Made by a program: the position numbers and the translations under genes
DNA from: a virus
Reading direction: 5' to 3' (one strand)
DNA: 24,756 bases
IMG/VR virus record: IMGVR_UViG_3300013126_000230
Location: 1-24,756 of that record
Part shown: one piece after another, positions 1 through 7,275 of the stretch
Position numbering within the stretch: position 1 is the stretch's first letter
Layout: each line of letters begins with the position of its first letter
Notes under the pieces: model-generated
Seen by the model: only the letters and a program-made list of their open reading frames with translations
The model's database searches: none
What the model was told of the DNA's origin: nothing

Positions 1-249
1 TACAACTACTTGCTTCATGTTTGGATCACCCTTGACACCATTGAATGGCAACTTGATGATCTGTCGCTCTACCCAGAAAAATGTGTTGTTTGAATCTTTG
101 TCTGGAAGAAAACGAATCGTGGCTGTAGTGCCTTCGTCCATATTCCAGTGTGGATAGATTGCGTTATCACTTTGGGTACGTTGACCCTGACCTGTTCTTT
201 TTGTTTCTTGTGCCATGATACGGGCACGGATATCTGCTAGACTTGCCAT
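1..249 (-). CDS. 32: Single-stranded DNA-binding protein, T4 gp32 type (N-terminal part, cut by the window edge)
   Basis: Only the first 83 codons are visible; the reading frame is open to base 1. The start ATG (247-249) follows a good ribosome binding site, AGGAGA, six bases upstream. The segment HWNMDEGTTATIRFLPDK followed by FFWVERQIIKLPF has the pattern of the gp32 core of T4-like phages, where an N-terminal tail for cooperative binding leads into an OB-fold with a conserved IRFLP strand. gp32 coats single-stranded DNA during phage replication, recombination and repair in the cytoplasm. The zinc-binding part and acidic tail would lie outside the window. The gene has its own sigma70-like promoter and a structured leader (see those entries), which fits the known autoregulation of T4 gene 32. 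The family call rests on this short N-terminal segment, so it is strong but not complete. Confidence 0.85.
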   Translation of the reverse strand, partial: MASLADIRARIMAQETKRTGQGQRTQSDNAIYPHWNMDEGTTATIRFLPDKDSNNTFFWVERQIIKLPFNGVKGDPNMKQVVV

Positions 250-305
250 ATATAATCTCCTATGTTGTAAATGCCTATGTTGAGCCTAAATGTGTTTTTA
301 TGTTG

Positions 306-324
306 AGTTGTCTAGGAGACAACT
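306..324 (-). promoter_or_regulatory. Hairpin in the gene 32 mRNA leader, complementary to the gene 32 ribosome binding site
   Basis: AGTTGTCT and AGACAACT form a perfect 8-bp stem with a 3-base loop close to the predicted 5' end of the gene 32 mRNA. The transcript segment UCUCCUA at the loop (319 to 313) is exactly complementary to UAGGAGA at 262 to 256, which contains the gene 32 Shine-Dalgarno sequence. The two states, local hairpin or long-range pairing that hides the binding site, could make a translational switch. In T4 the gene 32 leader is bound by gp32 for autoregulation; that this element does the same is inference. Confidence 0.5.
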
Positions 325-337
325 AACACATAATGAT

Positions 338-365
338 ATTCTACACGAATATCACGCTGTGTCAA
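338..365 (-). promoter_or_regulatory. Sigma70-like promoter of gene 32
   Basis: On the minus strand TTGACA (360-365) and TAGAAT (338-343) are separated by 16 bases, a near-consensus host sigma70 promoter. Predicted initiation near base 331 would give a leader of about 80 bases before the gene 32 start. A perfect inverted repeat (GATATTC/GAATATC with one flanking T-A pair, 334-341 and 347-354) covers the -10 box and part of the spacer, as an operator for a dimeric repressor would. Confidence 0.65.
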
Positions 366-398
366 TATTATATATCACCGAAGTGTGTGTAAAAAATA

Positions 399-2858
399 TT
401 ACTTTATTCCCGAAAGTGCTTTTATTCTATCCAATTCAACACTTTCACTTGCACCAACTAATTTACCAATATTATTGTTTTTGACCTTTTCAGTCGGGCC
501 TAATTGACCTACACGCTTTTGGTTAGCATCTAAATCTTCTTCTATTTCTTCTTCGTTAAATTTGTCTTTTACCCATGCACCTGCATTTTTAATTCTACCA
601 ACCACTGGTTGTGTATTATAATTATATCCATACTTGCTATAACCTTGATCAGTCATTTGTTTGTCAAGATCACCTTGATATTGTTTATAATTTGCTTTTG
701 CTTGTGCTGGTGTTATTGCTAAATTTTTATCCATTTCTGCTCTGTCAGCATCAGTGCCGGCATCATATGCTTTCTTAAATCCTTCCGGATCTTGTTTCTG
801 AAATTTCTGTGTCATTCCAGGGGCATCTCTATAATAAAACTTACCTACTGTTCTGCCGAAATCGCTGGCTACTGGCATTATTGTATCAACAGCACGTCCC
901 ATGCCTCTACTAAAACTATATGTGCCATCTTTATTTTGTGCAGACTTCATTAATTTTGCTGCTTCTGGATTATCTTTAAACTGATCTGCTGGTACTGCTA
1001 TATCATTAGGCATTTGATTTTTTTGCATGTAGGCTGTCTGTTGAGCCATATTCTTATTACTTAAATCAGCATCATCTTCTGCTTCAGTAACATCATCAGT
1101 TTTATCACGGGCTGCTTGTTCTGCTCTTTTACGATCTTGTCTGACAAAAGATACACTAACGCCCAAATAATCTGCCAATTCTTTGTCCGTCATTAGTTCA
1201 ATTGGTGCGTCTCCTGAGCCTTCAGCGATATCTGGAACCATGATACCTTTACCGTGCAATTTATCAAAGATGATCTGTGCGACTTCATCCGCATCCAATC
1301 TTTCTGGATTATCCATTATATGATATTGATATTCATCAATTACGCGATAGATATCATCACTTGTTAGTTTACCAACTCCGCCCATGCTTTGTATGATCAT
1401 ATCTGCGACTTCTTCGCTAGGACTGAACCCTTCATCTAAATCAAATGCTTTTAGATTTGATTTTTCTGTTGACTGATTATGTGCTAATGTTTCTGCACCG
1501 GGTGCTTCATCTAACATATCATCTGCTGAAACTGCTAGGCTAGCAGTGGTTGAATCCATCTTTTCGTCAAGTTGGATATTTAACTTGTCCATTAATATTT
1601 GTGCTACTTTATCTTCGTTGACATCGTAGCCTTTTTCTGCTAATAATTCTTTATACTCATCTATAGCACTATAGATGTCATCGCTTGTTAACCCTTTTTC
1701 GCCACCAAAACTTTTTGCAATTACTGACGCAACTTCTTGGCTATTTGCAATTTTTTTTTTGTCTATATTTTCACTAACATCTTCGGCGCCTCCTTCTCCG
1801 GCATCACCGGGAGTATCGCCGTCAGTTTCTTCGCTTGCCTCGCCGCCGTCGCCGCCTTCTAATATTTGTTGTGACCATTCAGCAAGTTCATTTACTTCAT
1901 TCATTTCTTGTAAATTCTTACTCAATCTTTTTAAAATAGGCATTACACTTTCAATGCGTGGGTCAAGTGTTTCCTGTACAAACAATTCATTTAAATTTTC
2001 TGTGTCATCGGTTTCTTCATTTAGTACAGGAGTATAACTTTCAAAATACTTCGTGTAACCACGATGAGTAGTAAGGCGTGTTAGTGTTTCACGTAAACTT
2101 GAATAATGATTTAATCCTTCATTAATCAAACGCTGTGTTGATTCATTAAATTGACCGTTCTTAGTAGCGCGGACGAATCCAGCCATCTTTGTATATTCTT
2201 CAACTAATGTTGTGATATGTTTTGCCTTATCATCGTAAGGAGTACCGCCCTCTGCTATATGGCGTGCATAAACTCTTGCTAGACCTGGGCGAGCGGTTGG
2301 TAACAAAAATCTTTCACCGGACATATTTTCTACAAAAATTCTATGTACATTACGGAATCTTTGTTCACCTTCTTCAATAGCACGATTATGCTCAATTATA
2401 ATTTTTACAGTTGGAACATTATCGCTGTAACTTGTTTTCTTACCTAAAGGATAATATCCTTCAGCAATAGTATCTTTTTCTTGTTGCATTTTGTGTTTCG
2501 CCCTTTTTTGCATATCAAATTGAAAGTGGTCTGACTTTCTTATTTCAAAGTCACCGATTTTATTGAGGACCCATGGTTTAATAAACTTATGAAATGTTTG
2601 AAATTCTGGACTTCTAATAACTTCACCGTCTACCCAAATAGTTGAAGTAATAATATCTTTTCTAGGCTTTTTATCCATAGAGATATAGGCAGGATCCGAT
2701 TTAACACCGTTCTCGTCACGTAATGTGAATCCTATAGTTAGTGCCTTTTCAGGGTCGAGAGTCTTTTTGCCCGTACGGTCTAATGCGTATGGTTCATAAC
2801 CGCGGTTATGTAACTCATCATAAAGTTCTGCCATTTTTCTTTCTACTTTAAGAGCCAT
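399..2858 (-). CDS. Large conserved phage protein with two internal repeats and a helix-turn-helix-like segment, function unknown
   Basis: An 819-residue protein that I recognise only as a type seen in T4-like aquatic phages; no enzyme motif is evident. The N-terminal ~340 residues look globular and charged. Residues about 345-375 are an acidic Gly/Glu/Asp linker. Two similar ~50-residue units follow (about 372-422 and 480-532), both with LTSDDIY, IDEY, VAQI and DKL at matching spacing. Around residues 553-580 the sequence DKELADYLGVSVSFVRQDRK resembles a helix-turn-helix. The protein ends ELDRIKALSGIK, a hydrophobic tail. It lies 20 bases downstream of the large terminase and has no clear Shine-Dalgarno sequence; instead AATAAATA lies 5 bases before the ATG. 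A virion or head-assembly role is a guess from position and length. Confidence 0.75.
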   Translation of the reverse strand: MALKVERKMAELYDELHNRGYEPYALDRTGKKTLDPEKALTIGFTLRDENGVKSDPAYISMDKKPRKDIITSTIWVDGEVIRSPEFQTFHKFIKPWVLNKIGDFEIRKSDHFQFDMQKRAKHKMQQEKDTIAEGYYPLGKKTSYSDNVPTVKIIIEHNRAIEEGEQRFRNVHRIFVENMSGERFLLPTARPGLARVYARHIAEGGTPYDDKAKHITTLVEEYTKMAGFVRATKNGQFNESTQRLINEGLNHYSSLRETLTRLTTHRGYTKYFESYTPVLNEETDDTENLNELFVQETLDPRIESVMPILKRLSKNLQEMNEVNELAEWSQQILEGGDGGEASEETDGDTPGDAGEGGAEDVSENIDKKKIANSQEVASVIAKSFGGEKGLTSDDIYSAIDEYKELLAEKGYDVNEDKVAQILMDKLNIQLDEKMDSTTASLAVSADDMLDEAPGAETLAHNQSTEKSNLKAFDLDEGFSPSEEVADMIIQSMGGVGKLTSDDIYRVIDEYQYHIMDNPERLDADEVAQIIFDKLHGKGIMVPDIAEGSGDAPIELMTDKELADYLGVSVSFVRQDRKRAEQAARDKTDDVTEAEDDADLSNKNMAQQTAYMQKNQMPNDIAVPADQFKDNPEAAKLMKSAQNKDGTYSFSRGMGRAVDTIMPVASDFGRTVGKFYYRDAPGMTQKFQKQDPEGFKKAYDAGTDADRAEMDKNLAITPAQAKANYKQYQGDLDKQMTDQGYSKYGYNYNTQPVVGRIKNAGAWVKDKFNEEEIEEDLDANQKRVGQLGPTEKVKNNNIGKLVGASESVELDRIKALSGIK

Positions 2859-2863
2859 AATAT

Positions 2864-2871
2864 TATTTATT
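2864..2871 (-). promoter_or_regulatory. Late-promoter-like octamer directly before the 819-residue gene
   Basis: The minus strand reads AATAAATA, one base from the T4 late consensus TATAAATA, followed by exactly five bases and then the ATG at 2858. No Shine-Dalgarno sequence is present. T4 late promoters occupy about -13 to -6, so initiation would fall on the A of the ATG. In AT-rich DNA a chance match is possible, hence the modest score. Confidence 0.35.
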
Positions 2872-2878
2872 CAATTTT

Positions 2879-4426
2879 TCAACTAAGGACGGCAAAAAAC
2901 GGTAATGGGGGTATAACCTCATCATGGTCGCGCATTTGAGTTTCTAAGTCATAATGGAAATCGGTAAGTTGCTGGAGCATCCTAGTTACAAGTAGTGTGG
3001 CCATCACTAAATCGTCAGTTTCTCCTACTTTAGCACTATAGCTACCCCCCAGAGCAACGAATGTCTTAAGTTCTGATATAAGACTACGACTATGTAATTT
3101 CATCTTTTTGCTTTCTAGTAATGTTTTAAACTTAGCGCAAGCAGTCAATTTGACTTTATGTGTTGTATTAAAACCCTTACGTTTTTTGCCGGTCTCGCTA
3201 AAAAATATACCTGGAATATTGCTTTCCCCGAATTCATTTAAAGATATCAGTGCTGCCTCGCCTATGCTATTGTTTTCAAGGCTATAATATAAGTTATTAG
3301 GTTCCCCTGTACATTCCACAATATATTTGTTTATTTCTGCTACTAATTTAATCTGTTGGGGAATCTCTGTCTTATTATGTTTCCATTCACCTATCTGTTC
3401 TGTAGTATTTGCTTCAAATATCTGTATAGCAGCAGGATCACTTCCTGTACCAAGACTTGGATCCAATGCTACTACATATAAGTTGCCCTTTGTTGGTTTC
3501 TTATACCAACGTACTTGACCCATACGATCTAAAGGCTCTTGTCCCTCTAGCATAATAAGTGTGTTTGGGTTAATCAGTGTTTCGTCGGCGATAATGAATT
3601 CGCAACCGATTTCACGATTGAAACGGTCTTGTCCCAACTGACTACGCATTTCTTCAGCCCATTTCTCGTCACGTCCGGGCTGCTCATGCCAATAACTTCT
3701 ATATGCTTTGAATCCGTTCTTGCCTACATCAGTCTTGTTACCGAACTCATCTTCGGTCTTATTAGCACCTTTCCATATCAATGCGAATTGATCTTCGTCA
3801 CTGTTTGGCGTACTTGTAATGATAGCCTTACCACCAGTTGCTAGAGTTGGTGTGATAGATGTCCAGAACTGTTCAGCGATTGTTGGTCTTACGAACGCGA
3901 ATTCGTCAAGATATAACAATGTGATAGACATACCACGACCAGTATTTTCAGTTGTCGTGGCTGATACGATACGGCTACCATTATCAAAGAATAAACTACC
4001 TTTGTTATATGTCGCTACACCCGCTTTAATATGCATTGAGCAGTTTTCATAAGCATAGCGAATACGTTGCATGATTTCTTGCGCGCCAGCATATTTGTGA
4101 GCAGCAATCAAAATAGTTGAATCAGGAACAAACATAGCATACCATAATAGATAGCCTGCAGCACTTGTTGTTTTACCACTCTGTCTAGGCATGAGTGCTA
4201 TACTATATCTGTACGTATGATAAGTATTGATTAGTCGTTCTTGATACTTATAGGGATGATATAACATGCTACCCTTAGTAGGATGTTGTATATAAAAGAA
4301 ATTATCCATGAAATATAGATAACCAGTTTGTGAATCACAACACTTTACAAAATCTTCTAACTCTTTATCAGTTTTGAAGACCGTTTTTACATAAGGACTT
4401 TTGATTAGTGTATCGGCTTGTGCCAT
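2879..4426 (-). CDS. 17: Terminase large subunit, T4 gp17 type
   Basis: This is the DNA-packaging motor: an N-terminal ATPase joined to a C-terminal RNase-H-fold nuclease that cuts concatemeric DNA and pumps it into the prohead. Walker A is PRQSGKTT (residues 80-87), Walker B with the catalytic acid is LYLDE (171-175), and the coupling motif is TSTPN (204-208). Acidic residues expected in the nuclease site are visible: D322 in VALDPS, E384 in SLENNS, and D471/D472 in GETDDLV. At 515 residues it is shorter than T4 gp17 (610) but complete. The start codon lies 8 bases past the endolysin stop and has no evident Shine-Dalgarno sequence; TATAAGTA overlaps the endolysin end 5 bases upstream. The product call is secure. 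Confidence 0.95.
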   Translation of the reverse strand: MAQADTLIKSPYVKTVFKTDKELEDFVKCCDSQTGYLYFMDNFFYIQHPTKGSMLYHPYKYQERLINTYHTYRYSIALMPRQSGKTTSAAGYLLWYAMFVPDSTILIAAHKYAGAQEIMQRIRYAYENCSMHIKAGVATYNKGSLFFDNGSRIVSATTTENTGRGMSITLLYLDEFAFVRPTIAEQFWTSITPTLATGGKAIITSTPNSDEDQFALIWKGANKTEDEFGNKTDVGKNGFKAYRSYWHEQPGRDEKWAEEMRSQLGQDRFNREIGCEFIIADETLINPNTLIMLEGQEPLDRMGQVRWYKKPTKGNLYVVALDPSLGTGSDPAAIQIFEANTTEQIGEWKHNKTEIPQQIKLVAEINKYIVECTGEPNNLYYSLENNSIGEAALISLNEFGESNIPGIFFSETGKKRKGFNTTHKVKLTACAKFKTLLESKKMKLHSRSLISELKTFVALGGSYSAKVGETDDLVMATLLVTRMLQQLTDFHYDLETQMRDHDEVIPPLPFFAVLS

Positions 4427-4431
4427 ACGTA

Positions 4432-4439
4432 TACTTATA
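4432..4439 (-). promoter_or_regulatory. Late-promoter-like octamer before the terminase gene
   Basis: The minus strand reads TATAAGTA, one base from TATAAATA, then TACGT and the terminase ATG (4426). The octamer overlaps the last codons of the endolysin gene. The same octamer occurs before the methyltransferase gene at 7246-7253. With T4 late-promoter geometry, transcription would begin at the start codon itself. Confidence 0.4.
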
Positions 4440-5592
4440 CAACAAACCCGGGCTTGTAAACTGTTTTACCTTTTTCCATTACAGCAGTTAGTTTCTGTTT
4501 GCGATTAGCACCTTCTGCGTAACTGGCATGTACCCAGCCACTGTTTGGGCCTTCTTTAGGATTGTAGAATTCAAGTATGATCTGATCAAACTCACAATTC
4601 TCACTAACCCACTTTGCTAGTTCAGGATTGGCAAGTCCGTCAATTTCAAAGTCGACGGCCTCTCCATTGCAATGTTGTGATTTGCTGGATCCGCCAACAG
4701 CGGAATTAAGAGCAGGACCACGATAGCCACTATTAATACGAACTGGTTTTTTAAAGTGGTTACGAACTGGTTCAAGTATTTTTTCACAGACTTTTTGTAG
4801 ATTTTTTGCATGTACTGGTCCTGGTGTGTTGTCAATTCTTTTTCTGATTGCTGTATCACTTTTTGTAAACTCATTTAATTTAAAATGTGGGCTAAGTTGC
4901 ATGTCAGGTGTAACTGATAATGCAGGTGTACTTGGTGCTGTTGCTTGAGGTGCTGAAACTGCCACGACGGGACTTGCACCCGCTGTCCACATAAAGTATT
5001 TTTTTGTTTTCTCGCTACGATCAGCAAGACCATGCGTACCACCATTGATCTTTTTAGTCAGTGCTAATATTGCACTATCACTAACACCTTTATCACAAAT
5101 AGCCCATAACTTGTTTCTTTCAAAGAAAAACATTGCGCTTTCAAAGGCTAAATCAGTAGCAACAATGTCTGGATTACTCATTACATCGGGACGATTACAA
5201 TACTTTGCGAATGCTTGATAGTTATCTTTGCCAGTCAACTGTAATGCGCCACGACCACGATATCTCCAACCGTCGCCACTTGCCTCTGGTCCATTGCCCA
5301 TACGTGAAGCATATACACGATTAGCGATCTTTTCTGGCTGGCGTGCATAACGATTTGCTGTTGCCATATCTGGGAAATACTTTTTAAATATCCCTACTAA
5401 GCCAGCAGCATTATAATTTAAATTTTCGCTAAATGCTTTATATCCGCCTGTTTCATGTGCTGTTTGAGCAAAGAAATGTGCGGCACGAACTGGCGTGAAC
5501 TTATAATAAGCCATTGCTGATTTGAATGTGCCTGGACCCCAAGCCCCGTCGGCTGGTACGCCGATCTTTGCTTGTAAACTTTTCAAACTCAT
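4435..5592 (-). CDS. Two-domain endolysin: GH19-like glycosidase plus M15-family peptidase
   Basis: A 385-residue cell-wall hydrolase predicted to cut both peptidoglycan glycan strands and peptide cross-links. Residues 1-30 contain a short ADGAWGPGT stretch like a peptidoglycan-binding repeat. Residues about 35-200 are chitinase/lysozyme class GH19-like: HETGG (46-50, likely catalytic E47) and GRGALQLTG (113-121). A Pro/Ala/Ser linker (205-228) leads to an M15-type D-Ala-D-Ala peptidase domain: SGYRGPALN, SQHCNGEAVD (zinc ligands H307 and D314) and WVHAS (H355). There is no signal peptide, so export probably depends on the holin-like gene just upstream, whose stop codon overlaps this start (TAATG). 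GH19 together with M15 in one phage lysin is less common than single-domain forms. Domain calls are confident; cleavage specificity is inferred. Confidence 0.92.
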   Translation of the reverse strand: MSLKSLQAKIGVPADGAWGPGTFKSAMAYYKFTPVRAAHFFAQTAHETGGYKAFSENLNYNAAGLVGIFKKYFPDMATANRYARQPEKIANRVYASRMGNGPEASGDGWRYRGRGALQLTGKDNYQAFAKYCNRPDVMSNPDIVATDLAFESAMFFFERNKLWAICDKGVSDSAILALTKKINGGTHGLADRSEKTKKYFMWTAGASPVVAVSAPQATAPSTPALSVTPDMQLSPHFKLNEFTKSDTAIRKRIDNTPGPVHAKNLQKVCEKILEPVRNHFKKPVRINSGYRGPALNSAVGGSSKSQHCNGEAVDFEIDGLANPELAKWVSENCEFDQIILEFYNPKEGPNSGWVHASYAEGANRKQKLTAVMEKGKTVYKPGFVV

Positions 5593-5906
5593 TAGGCTAT
5601 TTCGTCCTCATCAAGTTCCAACGGTTCCTTAGCAGGACCTAATGCTGGTTCTTCTTTCTTCTCTGGAGTTTCGTTACTCTTACCCAACATAATGCCTGAC
5701 AATATACCTGTCAAAAATGTTGCGATTGGAGTAATCAACTTGAAGAATTCAGCATCGTTTGGACTTTGATAACCAATCGGCTGTGTGACGAATATCAATG
5801 AGTATAGAATGACGAACACGATGCCTACAAGGCAAAAGGCTAATGCTAAGCCTATAGTGAATTTCATTCTTGTCATTAATTCTGCTTCTGTATATCTCTG
5901 ACCCAT
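5592..5906 (-). CDS. Small membrane protein, putative holin
   Basis: A 104-residue protein with two predicted transmembrane segments (about residues 16-38 and 56-77) and a long charged, Glu/Pro-rich cytoplasmic-looking C-terminal tail. Size, two-helix topology, and position directly in front of the endolysin (stop and start overlap as TAATG) fit a class II holin that permeabilises the inner membrane at lysis. Holins are poorly conserved, so the assignment depends on context rather than on sequence family. It follows a lipoprotein gene by nine bases and is presumably transcribed with it. An alternative is a membrane anchor or antiholin unrelated to pore formation. Confidence 0.6.
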   Translation of the reverse strand: MGQRYTEAELMTRMKFTIGLALAFCLVGIVFVILYSLIFVTQPIGYQSPNDAEFFKLITPIATFLTGILSGIMLGKSNETPEKKEEPALGPAKEPLELDEDEIA

Positions 5907-5915
5907 ATAAACCTC

Positions 5916-6380
5916 TTACTTTGTAGCAGCGTTATGTGCTGCTGTATCAACAACTGTATTCATTGTGAGTGGTGCTTCTTCATCCATACTTGGTGGAGTT
6001 CTGCTTGGTACTTCATACTCATTACCTTCTGCCCCCATAACAACTGGTTCAATCTTTTCTTTTGGTACTTCTATTCTTTTTACTCTAAAGTCAACTTGTT
6101 TGTTGTTATCAACATATTCAGCCTGATCTATTGTCTTAGAGCAAGTATCATTACTTATTTCAGTTTCACTATCCTCTGTAGAAAGTTCAGTTTGAGTACT
6201 ACCAAATTCTCTACTACCAGCAGGAGCAAGTACATCACTTGTACAACTACCCTCTGCCTTACATACATCATTATTACATTCTAACTTACCCCAATTTGCA
6301 GGGTCTTGACAAGGATAACGATAATGTCCATCGCATCCTGCTATTAGTAATAACGGTAATATTATTTTTATTATTCTCAT
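5916..6380 (-). CDS. Lipoprotein with cysteine-rich N-terminal region, function unknown
   Basis: A 154-residue protein with a short signal peptide of isoleucine and leucine ending in the lipobox LIAGC (C16 is the lipidation site). The mature N terminus holds five closely spaced cysteines in YRYPCQDPANW, LECNNDVC and EGSC; the rest is acidic and probably unstructured. The cysteine pattern is one I associate with lipoproteins of T4-like aquatic phages, but no function is known to me. It lies at the head of the lysis operon, so roles in envelope disruption or in blocking superinfection are possible. Its ATG overlaps the stop of the 27-codon frame upstream (ATGA), suggesting that its translation is coupled to the leader peptide. 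Confidence 0.8.
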   Translation of the reverse strand: MRIIKIILPLLLIAGCDGHYRYPCQDPANWGKLECNNDVCKAEGSCTSDVLAPAGSREFGSTQTELSTEDSETEISNDTCSKTIDQAEYVDNNKQVDFRVKRIEVPKEKIEPVVMGAEGNEYEVPSRTPPSMDEEAPLTMNTVVDTAAHNAATK

Positions 6381-6460
6381 ATATTCTCCGTTAGTTGGTC
6401 AGTTTTTCCCAACCCCATCTTATACCATGGTGTTACTTCGCTTGGATCTGGCTCAGCCAT
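6377..6460 (-). CDS. 27-codon leader peptide before the lipoprotein gene
   Basis: A short open frame begins MAEPDPSEVTPWYKMG and ends at a TGA that overlaps the ATG of the lipoprotein gene (ATGA). It has a suitably spaced Shine-Dalgarno sequence, GAGAG, seven bases before the ATG, located in the 3' arm of the hairpin at 6463-6498. The 4-base overlap, the binding site, and the lack of another good binding site for the lipoprotein gene support real translation. The peptide is soluble and acidic, without a membrane segment. It may serve mainly to couple translation of the lysis operon, or may be a functional micropeptide; the sequence cannot decide. Confidence 0.6.
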   Translation of the reverse strand: MAEPDPSEVTPWYKMGLGKTDQLTENI

Positions 6461-6462
6461 AA

Positions 6463-6498
6463 AAATACTCTCATAAATGGTTATCTATGAGAGTATTT
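6463..6498 (-). promoter_or_regulatory. 13-bp hairpin: possible terminator and ribosome-binding-site switch before the lysis operon
   Basis: AAATACTCTCATA (6486-6498 on the minus strand) and TATGAGAGTATTT (6463-6475) are perfect complements around a 10-base loop, followed by more T residues. It lies 17 bases after the methyltransferase stop, so it can act as a rho-independent terminator for that gene, although the stem has only four G-C pairs. Its 3' arm contains GAGAG, the binding site of the 27-codon frame, so any read-through RNA would hide it. Confidence 0.65.
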
Positions 6499-6501
6499 AT
6501 C
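6494..6501 (-). promoter_or_regulatory. Late-promoter-like octamer overlapping the 5' arm of the lysis-operon hairpin
   Basis: The minus strand reads CGATAAATA, the same nine bases as at 8589-8597. With T4 late-promoter spacing, initiation falls near base 6488, inside the hairpin. Such transcripts keep only three bases of the 5' arm, so the GAGAG binding site of the leader peptide is exposed. This is the geometry known from T4 genes e and soc. Confidence 0.5.
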
Positions 6502-6515
6502 GTTTTGGGACTGTA

Positions 6516-7223
6516 TTACTTGATGTCTAATGGACGGTCTTTAGTTGCAAGAATACAATAATATTTTTCTTTTAACTCTCTAATAGAGCCATCTTCATTT
6601 TTTAGGGTAGGTACTCCTACACCGAACTCAATTGCTTCAAACTTATTACTTTTGAATCCTGTTCTTTGTAATAGGGCTGCTAATTGATGTTGTCCTAAGA
6701 TGCTATAGTGGTTGAGATTATATTCATGCATTCTATCGCACTCAGGGGCCGGGACCTCTATATAGATTTGCCCGCCCTGCTTTAATATACGATTATATTC
6801 CATCAATGTAAAGATAGGATAAGGGCTATGCTCTAATGCATGGCGACAGAAAATAAAGTCTACGCTTTCGTCATAATATCCATCTTTTTGAGGTAAGAAT
6901 GACAAGTCGTACTTTTTTATTATATGACCTTTTTCTTCACACGTTTTAATATCACCCGGACTTAATGTGACTCCATGAACATTTGTGTATTCGCGCTTTT
7001 TCATTTCATCTAGGAAATAACCAGGACCGCAACCTAAATCTAAAATATGTGCATCTTTTGGAATATTAAGCGGGTCAATATATTTTTCAACAATCTTGGT
7101 TGTCAATCCTTTATGCATATTGCTATCACCCTCATCATAGATGTGGGCAGTATAAAGCCATTCATTGTAAAGTTTTAACTTAACAAGATCAAGTGTTTGA
7201 TTTATATCAATTAAGTTTTGCAT
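6516..7223 (-). CDS. Class I SAM-dependent methyltransferase
   Basis: A 235-residue Rossmann-fold methyltransferase. Motif I is LDLGCGPG (residues 61-68), which binds S-adenosylmethionine; GVTLSP follows at the end of strand 2; the segment DFIFCRHALEHSPYP corresponds to motif IV of the Methyltransf_11 type, and LKQGGQIYIEVPAP to motif V-VI. The substrate is not evident. Enzymes of this subclass often methylate small molecules or sugars, and the operons to the right include sugar-modifying enzymes, but no DNA-methyltransferase motif (DPPY or a PCQ loop) is present. It has a conventional binding site (AGGA) and a late-promoter-like TATAAGTA 22 bases upstream. The hairpin at 6463-6498 follows its stop. 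Confidence 0.85.
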   Translation of the reverse strand: MQNLIDINQTLDLVKLKLYNEWLYTAHIYDEGDSNMHKGLTTKIVEKYIDPLNIPKDAHILDLGCGPGYFLDEMKKREYTNVHGVTLSPGDIKTCEEKGHIIKKYDLSFLPQKDGYYDESVDFIFCRHALEHSPYPIFTLMEYNRILKQGGQIYIEVPAPECDRMHEYNLNHYSILGQHQLAALLQRTGFKSNKFEAIEFGVGVPTLKNEDGSIRELKEKYYCILATKDRPLDIK

Positions 7224-7232
7224 CTGTGTTCC

Positions 7233-7259
7233 TATTAGTTTTTAATACTTATACTAATA
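7233..7259 (-). promoter_or_regulatory. Late-promoter-like octamer inside a hairpin next to the methyltransferase ribosome binding site
   Basis: On the minus strand TATTAGT (7253-7259) pairs with ACTAATA (7233-7239), and the second arm abuts the binding site AGGA (7230-7233). TATAAGTA (7246-7253) overlaps the first arm. Initiation at about base 7240 would omit the first arm and free the binding site. The stem is short and AT-rich, so it is weaker evidence than the similar element at 6463-6501. Confidence 0.4.
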
Positions 7260-7275
7260 AGAAATGTGCAAAAAA

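Noticed and set aside
290-484. 64-codon frame on the plus strand before gene 32
   Set aside because: It overlaps the gene 32 promoter and leader and the end of the 819-residue gene, has no binding site, and its Phe/His/Tyr-rich translation looks random.
1675-2037. 120-codon Ser/Pro-rich frame on the plus strand
   Set aside because: It is the complement of the acidic Gly/Glu linker of the 819-residue protein, which produces Ser/Pro codons on the other strand.
4617-4874. 85-codon frame inside the endolysin gene with a hydrophobic stretch that could pass for an embedded holin
   Set aside because: It lies in another frame of the M15 peptidase domain, which is fully accounted for; no Shine-Dalgarno sequence was found, and a better holin candidate exists upstream.
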